The notes under the pieces are model-generated. The model saw only the letters and a program-made list of their open reading frames with translations, had not been told where the DNA came from and ran no database searches. Of a stretch of 64,000 nt of DNA, positions 25,636 through 34,598 are shown in pieces (position 1 is the stretch's first letter; the number at the start of each line of letters is the position of its first letter). The translations under genes and the position numbers were made by a program. Source of the DNA: Aminobacter anthyllidis. Lineage in GTDB: Bacteria; Pseudomonadota; Alphaproteobacteria; Rhizobiales; Rhizobiaceae. The stretch lies in the NCBI RefSeq assembly GCF_018555685.1, contig NZ_JAFLWW010000003.1, forward strand, positions 496,001-560,000, written 5' to 3'.

Positions 25636-28130
25636 ATCGCGCCTCCATCGGTGGAGACGATCCTGAGAACACGATCGACGTTCGACGCAATCCAGAGCCG
25701 GCCGACACCTGCCTGCGCAGGGCTCCTTGCCCGCCCGCTGACCTGATGCAGCCAGACGAGGCCGACCATGGCACGGACCGCCGCGCCATTGCCGCTCCAG
25801 TCATCCGTCCCGTCAGGCCCGATGCCCAGCCATTGCCGTTCGTCGTCGCGCCATTGCGACGTCCACAGCAGGTCGGCAACGACCGCGCCGAGCGGCTCGG
25901 CGCCAACCATCATGCGCATGGCAATCGCCAGGACGCAGCCGTCGAAGCCCGATGGCGCGTTGGAGCGCGCGTTGCCCCATTCCAGCAGGCAGGTTAGCCG
26001 GACCCCGTCGCCATCCCCTGCCGCATCTGTGGCAGCGAAGTTCAGGCTCTGCGGCAGCAGGTCGCCGTGGCACCAGCCGAGGCGCACCTTCCGGCCAAGC
26101 CAGTAGCGGCGCTGCTGGGCAACGAAACTGTCAATTGCCCGCCGTCTTGTCGTGGCCGACATCGTCGATCCGCCGAGATGCGCGAGCTTTGCCGCCGGGC
26201 GCTCGACCCATTGCTGAAACCAGACTTCATCGATGGTGCGCATGGCCGAGGTCTGGCCGTGCAACGTGGCGGCGGCGTTGGCTGCGGCTTCGAGGCCCGC
26301 CTGCCGCTCGGAGGCGCTGCGCAACAGCACGCGACCGTCCGTCCCCGGCGCTATGGTCTCGATGCAGTCGACCGCGCCGTCGACGCGGGTAACGGCCAGC
26401 CTTGTCGGCAGCATCGGCCACAGTGCCTTGAGACGCGTATCTGCCCGTAGCAGGTCGAGATTGTCGATCAGGCGCTCGAGATAGGCGGCTGCGACCGGAT
26501 CGCGCGAACTGCGGAGAACGGCATAGGTGCCTTGCGACCGGACCGGCTCATGCCTCGCCGCATCGTCCAGCACCAGGTCACCGAGATAGACGATTTCTGT
26601 TCCTTCGGGTCCGTGTTCGGATTTCAGCGCATGCCAGCCCGAGGCGGCGGAACTTCCCGTCATCGCCAGAAGCGGCCGAAGCTCGGCGTCATCCGGAACA
26701 GCAATCCCCTGCTTGCGGCCGAATGGCATGAACTGGGCCGAGAGCGTCTTCAGCGAAGCGGCAACCGCAAGACCCCAGTCATGCATGCTGTGACGCCGGC
26801 TGGTGACAAGCGCGAGCGCACCGACACCAAAGGTCACCACCAGCATCGCCAGCAGCCAGGCATGCGCCATGCCGATCGGCCCTTCGCTGCGCACCAAAAG
26901 GGCACCGGCGCCGAGCGCGATGACGAGCGTGGCGAATTCGGCAGCCGCCACCGAACGCATCCAGCCCTTGGTACGGGCGATCGACAGGTAGATGGACAGG
27001 ACCGCTGAAACGACGCTGGCAAGCGTGAATACCCTGAGGATCGATGCGCCTTCGGTGGCATAGGCGGCGCCGAACACCGACATGACCGGATGGGCGAACA
27101 CCAGCATCAGCACGACGAGGCCGAGCAACGGCAGGACGGACATAACAGCCGCATCCGCCGCCAGCGAGCGCAGCCGGCCGGCGTCGCTTGCGCCTTCGGC
27201 CAGCAGCGAAAGGCCCATCGAACTGCCGACGTAATACAGCGACGTGAAAATCGTCCAGGCCACGAAGAAGCTGGCGCTTTCGGCGGCACCGACGAGATTG
27301 AGCACGACCAGCGGTGTCGCCGTCCAGGCCACCATCATCGACACCGAGCCGATGTAATCCCAGCCGAAGAAGCGCGCCATGGCGCGGCGGTCGATCAGCT
27401 GAGCATGCCCGGTTCCAGCCTGCGCGATCGGAACGAGACGCTTGAAAATCAACAGGTTGACGGCGACGACGAAGACCAGCACAGGCGCTGTCCAGGACAG
27501 CGCAATGGCTTCCCATCCGAGCCCGGCGAGTGCCAGCGGGATCAGCATGGCGATCTTGACCAGCTGGTAGATGGTCTTCGAGACCGGCACCCAGATGGAC
27601 TGCCGCAAGCCCGAAAGCGCACTGTCCTGCAGCGCGAACACCGACCAGACCGCGACTGTCGCCACGAACCACAATATGACGCCCGCACTCTCGGTCAGCA
27701 CGTCGAGCTTGGGCATGAAGGCGCCGACGACCAGCAGGAAGACGGCGGCGACGACCACCGAGGCGATGAAGGACGTGGCATAGGCAAACAGGATCAGCCG
27801 CCCTGCGCGTCCGCCAGCCGTCGGCACGAAGCGGACGAGCAGATTGCCGAAATTGAGCTGCGCTGCATTGGAAAGGTTGACGATGGTGGCCGTGATCGCG
27901 CCGCCAAGGCCGATCGCCTCCTGCGAACAGTAGCGCGCGGCCAGGAACCAGAACGCCAGCCCCAGCACCGCACTCAGGCCGCTGTTGGCGATCAGCGCGT
28001 AGCCGTTGCGCATCAGCGACGACCCAATCAGCGCCGAGGGAATGAGCGACCGCCAGCCGCTGCCGCGCCCTGCCCCCGCTTTTGCCGCCGCGGGCTCACG
28101 GTGCCGCAGGGTGGGCGGGTGCGCGGTCAT
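25632..28130 (-). CDS. Wzx-type polysaccharide flippase fused to a degenerate kinase-like (APH/choline kinase fold) domain
   Basis: An 832-residue fusion. Residues ~35-465 are a MATE/Wzx-like flippase with about 14 hydrophobic segments, including GLGGAITATIVNLSNAAQLN. Residues ~500-832 are soluble and resemble aminoglycoside-phosphotransferase folds: WCHGDLLPQSLNF at 687-698 matches the HGD catalytic loop and LLEWGNARSNAPSGFD the metal-binding strand. The loop Asn expected seven residues after the His is Ser695 and the DFG-like Asp is Glu717, so activity is doubtful. It overlaps genes on both sides by four bases: GH16 upstream and the polymerase-like gene downstream. Confidence 0.85.
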   Translation of the reverse strand: MTAHPPTLRHREPAAAKAGAGRGSGWRSLIPSALIGSSLMRNGYALIANSGLSAVLGLAFWFLAARYCSQEAIGLGGAITATIVNLSNAAQLNFGNLLVRFVPTAGGRAGRLILFAYATSFIASVVVAAVFLLVVGAFMPKLDVLTESAGVILWFVATVAVWSVFALQDSALSGLRQSIWVPVSKTIYQLVKIAMLIPLALAGLGWEAIALSWTAPVLVFVVAVNLLIFKRLVPIAQAGTGHAQLIDRRAMARFFGWDYIGSVSMMVAWTATPLVVLNLVGAAESASFFVAWTIFTSLYYVGSSMGLSLLAEGASDAGRLRSLAADAAVMSVLPLLGLVVLMLVFAHPVMSVFGAAYATEGASILRVFTLASVVSAVLSIYLSIARTKGWMRSVAAAEFATLVIALGAGALLVRSEGPIGMAHAWLLAMLVVTFGVGALALVTSRRHSMHDWGLAVAASLKTLSAQFMPFGRKQGIAVPDDAELRPLLAMTGSSAASGWHALKSEHGPEGTEIVYLGDLVLDDAARHEPVRSQGTYAVLRSSRDPVAAAYLERLIDNLDLLRADTRLKALWPMLPTRLAVTRVDGAVDCIETIAPGTDGRVLLRSASERQAGLEAAANAAATLHGQTSAMRTIDEVWFQQWVERPAAKLAHLGGSTMSATTRRRAIDSFVAQQRRYWLGRKVRLGWCHGDLLPQSLNFAATDAAGDGDGVRLTCLLEWGNARSNAPSGFDGCVLAIAMRMMVGAEPLGAVVADLLWTSQWRDDERQWLGIGPDGTDDWSGNGAAVRAMVGLVWLHQVSGRARSPAQAGVGRLWIASNVDRVLRIVSTDGGAI

Positions 28131-28963
28131 GGCCCGGCACGCCGCCAGACGCGAACATAGTCGATCAGGAAATCGGCCGGAAACTTGGTCTTGGCGTCAG
28201 GCGAACCGGGCCAGTTGCCGCCGACGGCGAGGTTGATGAGCAGGTACATCGGCTCCTGCGAGATGCCCTCGGGCTTGGTGTAGCGCCACATCTCCTTGCC
28301 ATCGAGGTACCAGACGACGGCATCCTTGCTCCATTCCAGGCCATAGGCATGCCAGTCGGCGGAAAGGTCGACGGTCTTGGCGTTCTTGCCCTCGCTCTTC
28401 CAATCCTTCTTCTTGTCGAGATAGTGCAGGTGCATCTCGTAGACATTGGTCGCGTGGCCCAGGACTTCGAGGATGTCGATTTCCGGGCGCGGCTCCTGCG
28501 TCGACGGCAGCAGCCAGATCGCCGGCCACAGCCCCTTGCCCTTGGGGATCTTGGCGCGGATTTCGAAGTAGCCGTATTTGGTGGCGAACCGGTCGGGTTT
28601 TGCGCGCTCGAGATAGTCGCGACCCGTGGTCACCATGCCAGACGTGAAGTCGAAAGCTCGCCCTTCGTGGCCGGTCACCGTCTCCGGCCTGGCCGTCAGG
28701 CGCAAAACGCCATCGGCAACGCTGACGTTGTCGGGCATGTACCACTGCAGTTCCTTGTTGGCGAGATTGGTACAGCCGTCCTTGTCCCACCAGTAGCAGC
28801 GGGTCCACTTGTTGCGGTCGAGCTTGGGCTGGTCGAACTCCTCGGTGAAGATCCGTTCCCATTGACCCTTGATCAGTGGTGGCTCCATGCCTTGAGCCAA
28901 GGCGCTCGCATGCCCGAACCACCAGACGCCCGCCAGCGCCGCACCCCACAACCCCTTACCCAT
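28127..28963 (-). CDS. Secreted glycoside hydrolase family 16 (ExoK-like endo-beta-glycanase)
   Basis: A 278-residue protein with an N-terminal signal sequence (about residues 1-24, ending LAQG). The GH16 signature EIDILEVLGH holds the nucleophile Glu161 and acid/base Glu166. GYFEIRAKIPKGKGLWPAIWLLP before it is typical of the family. ExoK-type enzymes trim or set the length of acidic exopolysaccharides in rhizobia. It is the first gene of the overlapping set GH16-flippase-polymerase-like, implying processing of the polymer made by this locus. Confidence 0.92.
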   Translation of the reverse strand: MGKGLWGAALAGVWWFGHASALAQGMEPPLIKGQWERIFTEEFDQPKLDRNKWTRCYWWDKDGCTNLANKELQWYMPDNVSVADGVLRLTARPETVTGHEGRAFDFTSGMVTTGRDYLERAKPDRFATKYGYFEIRAKIPKGKGLWPAIWLLPSTQEPRPEIDILEVLGHATNVYEMHLHYLDKKKDWKSEGKNAKTVDLSADWHAYGLEWSKDAVVWYLDGKEMWRYTKPEGISQEPMYLLINLAVGGNWPGSPDAKTKFPADFLIDYVRVWRRAGP

Positions 28964-29431
28964 GCACCAACCCGATAGGCCTGATTACTCTGGCTCGTCG
29001 CTACAGAGGGTTGCCGGCCGTTGCCTGCGTGGTTCCGCAAAGTGGCGGCTCGCGCGCATTTGCCGGTTACCCGGAAGTCTGTCGCTTACGATCTGTTAAC
29101 TAGGACGGTTGATCGACGTCCCGTCAAGCTGTTTTGCCTACCTCGGTAAATGACACGGCCCACTCTGGTTCAAATCCAAGATCATGTCTCCGGATTCTGG
29201 ACACGTCGACTTGCTTGTTGAAATAGCGGCTATCTGTCCGGAATGCTTTATTTAAGTGGCTGAGACTTTGAATTGCCTAGTTGAGATAATTTTCCATCAC
29301 GCATCAATAACAAAATTGTGATACACAATATCTTTACGGCAGTGCGGTAACCATTTCTGAACAAACGCAGATTCGAAAAGCAACGCCGCGACACCAAAGG
29401 TAGTGATACCTCACAAAATCTGCGACATTAG
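28964..29431. promoter_or_regulatory. AT-rich divergent intergenic region
   Basis: About 470 bases between GH16 (minus) and the FemAB-like gene (plus), distinctly lower in GC than the surroundings. It contains an inverted repeat ATTGTG-ATA-CACAAT at 29315-29329. No gene, RNA or terminator is recognised. It probably holds the promoters of both transcription units. Confidence 0.55.
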
Positions 29432-30559
29432 GTGGAAAGCGGGAGGTTTCGGACGGACACCGATCCGACAGATTTCGGGACCATACAGGACGCGCAAGCC
29501 ACGGGGCGCGCGCCAGCGGGCTTCAACGTCCAAAGCCCGGCGCCGCGCGACCTCTGGCACCGCCTCATGCTCGCCGATCCCGAAGCCCTGCCCTACCAGT
29601 CGCCGGCATGGCTCGACAGCCTTTGCGCCCTCGGCAAGTACCAAGACGCGAGCCGCGCCTACCGTTTCCCGGGCGGACACCACTACGTGCTGCCGATGGT
29701 GCGCAACAGGCGTCTGCCAGCCCGGCTGTCGGTCGCCGAGTCGATGCCTTATGCCTGGGGACGCGGCGGCGTGATCTCGTCGCTCGCGCCGAAGGTCGAA
29801 CATCTGCGCGCCATTTTCGATGACCTGGCTGGCCTTCCCTTTCTCCGGATCTCGGTCAGGCCGAACCCGCGCCATGCCCATCTGTGGGCTGCCGCCGCAC
29901 CCGCCCATGTCACGGCGGTGCCCGGCTTGGCCCATATCCTCGACCTCGACGGCGGCTTCGACGCGGTCTGGTCGACGCGCTTCAAGAAGACGACGCGAAC
30001 TAGGGTGCGCAAGGCAGAACGCAGCGGCATCGTCGTCGAGCGCGACACCACCGGCAAGCTGGTGCCGGTCTTCTATCAGCTGCTGCGCACATCCTTCGAC
30101 CGCTGGGCCGACAAGCAGCACGAACCCAGGTTGCTCGCGCACCTGCGCGGCAGGCGCCGCGATCCGATGGCCAAGTTCAGCTCGATCGCCAGTCACTTCG
30201 GCGACGCCTGCCGCATCTGGGTTGCCTGGGTCGACGGCAAGCCGGCGGCCGCCGCCTTCGTGCTGCAATATGGCAATGTCAACGACGCACGCGGTGCGAT
30301 CGACCGCCATGCGCTTGGCAGCTCAGGCGCCAACGACCTGATCCAGAAACTCGCCATAGAAGAGGCCTGCCACAGCGGCTGCCGTTACTATCACTTCGGC
30401 GAAACCGGGGCCTCGGCCTCGCTCGCGCACTACAAGCAGCGATTTGGCGCAACCCCGCACGCACATGCTGAATATTTCCTGGAGAAACTGCCGATCACGG
30501 CCGTCGATGCCCGCGTGCGGCACGCCGCGAAATGGACGATCGGCTTCAAGGATACTTAG
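29432..30559 (+). CDS. FemAB/BioF2-like GNAT acyltransferase
   Basis: A 375-residue protein with a GTG start at 29432. The central segment FKKTTRTRVRKAERSGIVVER followed by FYQLLRTSFDRWADKQHEPRL and the C-terminal GDACRIWVAWVDGKPAAAAFVLQYGNVNDARGAIDRHALGSSGANDLIQKLAIEEA are characteristic of FemAB-type double-GNAT transferases (lipid II:amino-acid transferase-like). Such proteins accompany exopolysaccharide clusters in many proteobacteria, possibly acylating a sugar or lipid carrier. It converges on the POTRA gene, with stops only four bases apart. Confidence 0.82.
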   Translation: MESGRFRTDTDPTDFGTIQDAQATGRAPAGFNVQSPAPRDLWHRLMLADPEALPYQSPAWLDSLCALGKYQDASRAYRFPGGHHYVLPMVRNRRLPARLSVAESMPYAWGRGGVISSLAPKVEHLRAIFDDLAGLPFLRISVRPNPRHAHLWAAAAPAHVTAVPGLAHILDLDGGFDAVWSTRFKKTTRTRVRKAERSGIVVERDTTGKLVPVFYQLLRTSFDRWADKQHEPRLLAHLRGRRRDPMAKFSSIASHFGDACRIWVAWVDGKPAAAAFVLQYGNVNDARGAIDRHALGSSGANDLIQKLAIEEACHSGCRYYHFGETGASASLAHYKQRFGATPHAHAEYFLEKLPITAVDARVRHAAKWTIGFKDT

Positions 30560-30563
30560 GCCG

Positions 30564-31640
30564 TCAACCGGGGAACGCCAGAAGCATCAGCCTTTGCGCG
30601 ATCAGGTAGAATGCGGCGGCGAGCAGCAGCACCGGCACCACTTCGAGCCAGAGCGGCCAGCGCGACCGCCCCGGACGCAGGCTGGCGACCGAGACCTGCC
30701 TGATCGCCAGTGCTGCGATCGCCGACATGGCTGCAACGAGCCCGGTGCGATAGTTGCCGGTCGCGTCATCGGAGCGGAGTTGTTCTTCCTCGACCTCGGC
30801 GCGCAGCTGCAGCTGCCCGCCAGCGTCCACGTCTTCCGGGAGTCGCACCCTGACCGTCTTGACCGACGGATGAGCGAGCAGAGCCTCGCGGAAACGATCG
30901 AGCTGCTCAGGGTCATAGGGATCGCCCTGCCTGAAAGGCTGCAGGCGGCTCAGATCCTCCACCTTCAGTCCGGTCAAACCGGCATAGGTGACGGTGCCAA
31001 ATGTTGCCGATGATCCCGGCGCGACGACGATGCGGACCGTCGCCAGCGCCTGCCCCGGGATCGGCAGCAGCCCGCGATCGGTGACACGGACAAACGGATA
31101 GGATGCCGTGCGCAGTCGCCACAAGACTTCGTCTTCGAGAGTTGCCAGCAGGTCGCCGCGCGCGGGCTTGCCGGCGGCCTCCATCATCTGCCGTGAAACG
31201 TCGTCGCGAGCCGCATCGGTGGCAACGCCGTCGAGACCGTCGACTTCGACCATGCCGACACGGAAAAGCGGTCCGGCCAGCGGCTTGAGGATAACCTTTT
31301 CAGGGGAACCGGCCTCGGCGGTGGTAGCCGACATGTCGACCCGCGCCTCAAGATAGCCCTGGCCGCGCATGAGTTCTTCCAGCCGGTGGCGTTCGGCTTC
31401 GACGGCAGGCTGCCAAGCTTTCGCTTCGCCTCCTTTGGCGGCACGCTCAAGCTCGGGGGTGTTCAGCGCTGCGCGCAACACGCCGTCGAGTTTGGTGTTT
31501 GAAGTCGTCTCGAGTTCGATCACGGGAAAGTCGGCGGCAAAGCCGGAACCGACAAACAGCGACAGCATCGCCGCGCAAGCCAGTGTCGCCACAATGGCCG
31601 GCAAGAAACATGCGCTTCGCTGGGCGTCTCGCGTTCTCAC
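30564..31640 (-). CDS. Membrane-anchored POTRA-domain protein without a barrel
   Basis: About 358 residues if translation starts at the GTG at 31640, which gives a normal signal sequence (RTRDAQR, hydrophobic stretch, GSGFAA); a TTG at 31706 would add 22 residues. After it, VILKPLAGPLFRVGMVEVDGLDG and IVVAPGSSATFGTVTYAGLTGLKVEDLSRLQPFRQGDPYD look like POTRA domains of TamA/BamA type. The region where a barrel would start instead ends with two hydrophobic segments (about 295-315 and 330-350) and stops. It is not a simple truncation of TamA, since TM helices replace the barrel. Confidence 0.75.
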   Translation of the reverse strand: MRTRDAQRSACFLPAIVATLACAAMLSLFVGSGFAADFPVIELETTSNTKLDGVLRAALNTPELERAAKGGEAKAWQPAVEAERHRLEELMRGQGYLEARVDMSATTAEAGSPEKVILKPLAGPLFRVGMVEVDGLDGVATDAARDDVSRQMMEAAGKPARGDLLATLEDEVLWRLRTASYPFVRVTDRGLLPIPGQALATVRIVVAPGSSATFGTVTYAGLTGLKVEDLSRLQPFRQGDPYDPEQLDRFREALLAHPSVKTVRVRLPEDVDAGGQLQLRAEVEEEQLRSDDATGNYRTGLVAAMSAIAALAIRQVSVASLRPGRSRWPLWLEVVPVLLLAAAFYLIAQRLMLLAFPG

Positions 31641-31754
31641 CGGTATTTCATACACCGCAACAGCGGGAGCTGGAAATAGCCCTGCCGACAGAGGCTGCGT
31701 GCGCAACGATGGCGATGCCGAAAACGCATCACCTGGCTGCAGCGCGGTTCGCGG

Positions 31755-32135
31755 CTACTTCTTGGCGGGGTCGTCCTCGGAGTTGGACGGGGCTTCGGCC
31801 TCACCACGCTCGATCGTACCCATTACGAGCGAACCGCCGATGGGCCGGCGCCGTTGCCGCGTCTCCGCCACGACCTTATCCATTTCGGCCTTGATCTCGG
31901 CCAATGCGGCCAGTGCCTCGTCCTCGCTACGCTTCAACTCCGGATCCAGCGTGCCGGACGCGGCTTCAACGGCGGCCCGCGCATCACGCACGGCCAGGTA
32001 GTCCTTGTAAGCCGCATCCCACCTGCTCGTCAGGACAACCCAGTCGTCGAAAGCATCGGGGGCAGGAGGAGTTTCGGGTCGCTGTGGGCTAGGCAAATCA
32101 AATCCTCGAACAATCGGGCGCACAGAACATGTCAC
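31755..32135 (-). CDS. Hypothetical protein with charged helical region
   Basis: Up to 126 residues from a GTG at 32135; the true start is uncertain. The middle (ELKRSEDEALAALAEIKAEMDKVVAETRQRRR) is a charged helix, possibly coiled coil, and the C-terminus is acidic and low complexity (GEAEAPSNSEDDPAKK). No signal peptide or known domain is visible. It lies upstream of the POTRA gene on the same strand with a gap of just over 100 bases. Codon usage is like the neighbours. Function unknown. Confidence 0.55.
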   Translation of the reverse strand: MTCSVRPIVRGFDLPSPQRPETPPAPDAFDDWVVLTSRWDAAYKDYLAVRDARAAVEAASGTLDPELKRSEDEALAALAEIKAEMDKVVAETRQRRRPIGGSLVMGTIERGEAEAPSNSEDDPAKK

Positions 32136-32840
32136 AGGCGCTGTGTCCGAACGCCGCTGATCGTGCTGGTGGCCCCCGCCTCCTGATTTGGGTCAACCTA
32201 ACATGAACACCCCCAGCCGTCATTCATGCTGAGGCCTTATCTGCACACTTGCTAACAAACATCTGCATCCATGTTGCCCTTGAGCCTCACCTTGCGAACC
32301 CACCTCCGTGGCGACAAAACTCCGCGTTTTCAACCTGATCACAATGTTGCGACTGACCAGTGCGAGACGTGGCAGGTTACAACCAACACGGGTTTTGATC
32401 AGGTTTCGTCCCTGGCGAGCCGGAGTTAGCCGAGGTTTCGGGTCAAAAGAATTAATATTAAAGCTCAACCTAATATGGCGAGCATGAATTGATGTATGCC
32501 CGCTACCGGGCGATGCCCAAGGCTGCTTGACTAGTTTAATTTAGATAAACATCTATTTATCTAGTAGAAGCCATCAATCCAACAGGTTCATACAAATCCA
32601 CATCTACGAATCAGCACTAATAGCGCATCAATTACATGCGGATACTACATATGGTTTACAATAAGTAAATGCATGGTATAGTTCTGATCGGCGAGTGGGG
32701 CTAACAAGACACTTGCGTCCAGATTTTATTCGGAAACAACCTTCCTGCGAAGTTGTGTTCGACAGGCTGCTGTTTTGCGTCCGGTGCGTTTGGTTCGCGT
32801 GGTCATTGGGTGCCGCCACCTTTGGGTTGGAGTAACCATA
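32136..32840. promoter_or_regulatory. Long AT-rich intergenic region with inverted repeats
   Basis: Roughly 700 bases without a convincing gene upstream of the glycosyltransferase operon; the AT content is markedly higher than in the rest of the window. Two inverted repeats stand out: AACCTGATCA (32332-32341) with TGATCAGGTT (32396-32405), and TAGATAAA (32542-32549) with TTTATCTA (32556-32563). A TATAGT-like -10 element occurs near 32677-32682. The 82-codon minus-strand frame at 32220-32468 looks spurious. It probably contains the main promoter and control region of the glycosyltransferase genes. Confidence 0.6.
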
Positions 32841-33644
32841 ATGACGGCGGCAGCATTCCCGCATCGGCCTGCTATGGAAATTTTCAAACTGGCAGGAATG
32901 CCCGTTGGTGGCACACCTCGCATCAGCGTCGTGGTTCCCGCCAAGAACGAGGCCAAGAACCTTCCTCACGTTCTTCCCCATATTCCTGCGTGGGTGGATG
33001 AAGTCATCCTCGTCGACGGCAATTCGACCGATGACACCATCGCCGTCGCCAGGTCGCTGTTGCCCGACATCGTCGTGCTGCAGCAGGACAGGCGCGGCAA
33101 GGGCGCGGCACTGCGCACCGGCTTCAATGCCGCCAAGGGCGACATCATCATCACGCTCGACGCCGACGGCTCGGCCGATCCCGGCGAGATCCCTGCCTTC
33201 GTCGGTGCGCTTCTGGCCGGCGCCGATTTCGTCAAGGGCTCGCGCTTCATGCAGGGCGGCAACACCACCGACATGGAATGGTATCGCAGGCTCGGCAACT
33301 GGGGGCTGCTCACGCTCGTTCGCATTCGCTTCGGCGGCAAGTTCACCGACCTTTGCTATGGCTACAACGCCTTCTGGCGCGACGTGCTGCCTTATCTCAA
33401 CATCGAGGACGCGACAGGTTTCGAAATCGAGACCGAAATGAACGTCCAGGCGCTGCGCGCCAACCTCAACGTCTTCGAGGTGGCAAGCAAGGAGTTCCCG
33501 CGCATCCACGGCGTCAGCAACCTGCGCACCATCCCCGATGGCTGGCGGGTGCTGAAGACGATCGTTCGCCTCGGCGTTTCCCGCCCGGCACGGCCGGCGG
33601 TACCCGAGCGCAATCCAACCGGACAACACCAACCCAGCATCTAG
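32841..33644 (+). CDS. Family 2 glycosyltransferase (DPM/DPG-synthase-like)
   Basis: A 267-residue GT2 protein from the ATG at 32841, which has GGAG eight bases upstream. ISVVVPAKNEAKNLPHVLPHI starts the nucleotide-binding fold, DGNSTDDT follows, and LDADGSADPGEI holds the DxD metal-binding motif. Length and pattern resemble polyprenyl-phosphate-sugar synthases, although no membrane-anchoring C-terminus is present. It is the first of three genes (two GT2 and a GT2-deacetylase fusion) read together. It probably adds or activates a sugar for the exopolysaccharide. Confidence 0.9.
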   Translation: MTAAAFPHRPAMEIFKLAGMPVGGTPRISVVVPAKNEAKNLPHVLPHIPAWVDEVILVDGNSTDDTIAVARSLLPDIVVLQQDRRGKGAALRTGFNAAKGDIIITLDADGSADPGEIPAFVGALLAGADFVKGSRFMQGGNTTDMEWYRRLGNWGLLTLVRIRFGGKFTDLCYGYNAFWRDVLPYLNIEDATGFEIETEMNVQALRANLNVFEVASKEFPRIHGVSNLRTIPDGWRVLKTIVRLGVSRPARPAVPERNPTGQHQPSI

Positions 33645-33653
33645 CGAGCGATC

Positions 33654-34598
33654 ATGACGGCGTCGGCGACTTCGGTATCAGTCATCATCTGCGCCTACGC
33701 CGACAATCGTCGCGAGCAGCTTCAGCGCGCCATCGCCTCTGTCGTCGCCCAACGAAGCAAAGCGACCGAGATCATCGTGGTCATCGACCACAACATGCCG
33801 CTGTGGGCGTATTTCTTTGCCACCTATCCGGCCGTGACCGTCATCGCGAACGAAGGCGCACGCGGTCTTTCGGGTGCCCGCAACACCGGGGTCAGGCGGG
33901 CTAGCGGCGACATTCTGGCCTTCCTCGACGACGACGCTGTCGCGGCCCCCGACTGGCTGGAAAAGATGCTGCCGCACTATCGCAATCCGTCGGTCATCGG
34001 CTTGGGTGGGCGCGTGCTGCCGATGTGGCAGGTCGATCGCCCGCGCTGGTTTCCCGAGGAGTTCCAGTGGGTCGTCGGCTGCAGCTATCGCGGCCAACCC
34101 GAAAAAGTCGAGCCGGTGCGCAATCCCATCGGCTGCAATATGTCGTTCCGCCGCAACATATTCGATCTGACCGGTGGATTCCGCGAAGGCATCGGCCGCA
34201 CAGCGGCCGATGCTGCCGGCTGCGAGGAGACGGAGCTTTGCATCCGCGCCCTGCAGGCCATTCCCGGCTCGCTCATCCTGTACGATCCTGACATGAGCGT
34301 GCACCATCAGGTGACGGCCGAGCGTGCGGGCTGGCGCTATTTCCGCAGGCGTTGCCTCGCCGAAGGCCGCTCCAAGACCCAGGTCGTCAACGCGGTGGGT
34401 GCGCTGGATGGACTGTCCAGCGAACAGCGCTACGTCATGCGCGTCCTGCCTGCGGGTGTCCTGCGCGGAGTTGGCGATGCCGTGCTGAAGTTCGACATAT
34501 GGGGCCTGGCCCGCGCCGCCGGCATCTGCTTCGGGCTCGGCTACACGACGATGGGCTATGTCGGCGCCCGGCTGAGCCTTGCCAGGAGGCAAGTATGA
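33654..34598 (+). CDS. Family 2 glycosyltransferase
   Basis: A 314-residue GT2 enzyme. VSVIICAYADNRREQLQRAIASV begins the GT-A fold, VIANEGARGLSGARNTGVRRA and ILAFLDDDAVAAPDW carry the sugar-nucleotide and DDD metal-binding residues, and EETELCIRALQ resembles the catalytic ED motif. The hydrophobic C-terminus could associate with the membrane. It starts nine bases after the previous GT2 gene and overlaps the next by four bases (ATGA), so the three are translationally coupled. Confidence 0.9.
   Translation: MTASATSVSVIICAYADNRREQLQRAIASVVAQRSKATEIIVVIDHNMPLWAYFFATYPAVTVIANEGARGLSGARNTGVRRASGDILAFLDDDAVAAPDWLEKMLPHYRNPSVIGLGGRVLPMWQVDRPRWFPEEFQWVVGCSYRGQPEKVEPVRNPIGCNMSFRRNIFDLTGGFREGIGRTAADAAGCEETELCIRALQAIPGSLILYDPDMSVHHQVTAERAGWRYFRRRCLAEGRSKTQVVNAVGALDGLSSEQRYVMRVLPAGVLRGVGDAVLKFDIWGLARAAGICFGLGYTTMGYVGARLSLARRQV

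Noticed and set aside
32220-32468. 82-codon minus-strand frame in the AT-rich region
   Set aside because: Atypical codon use, no domain and no good start signal.
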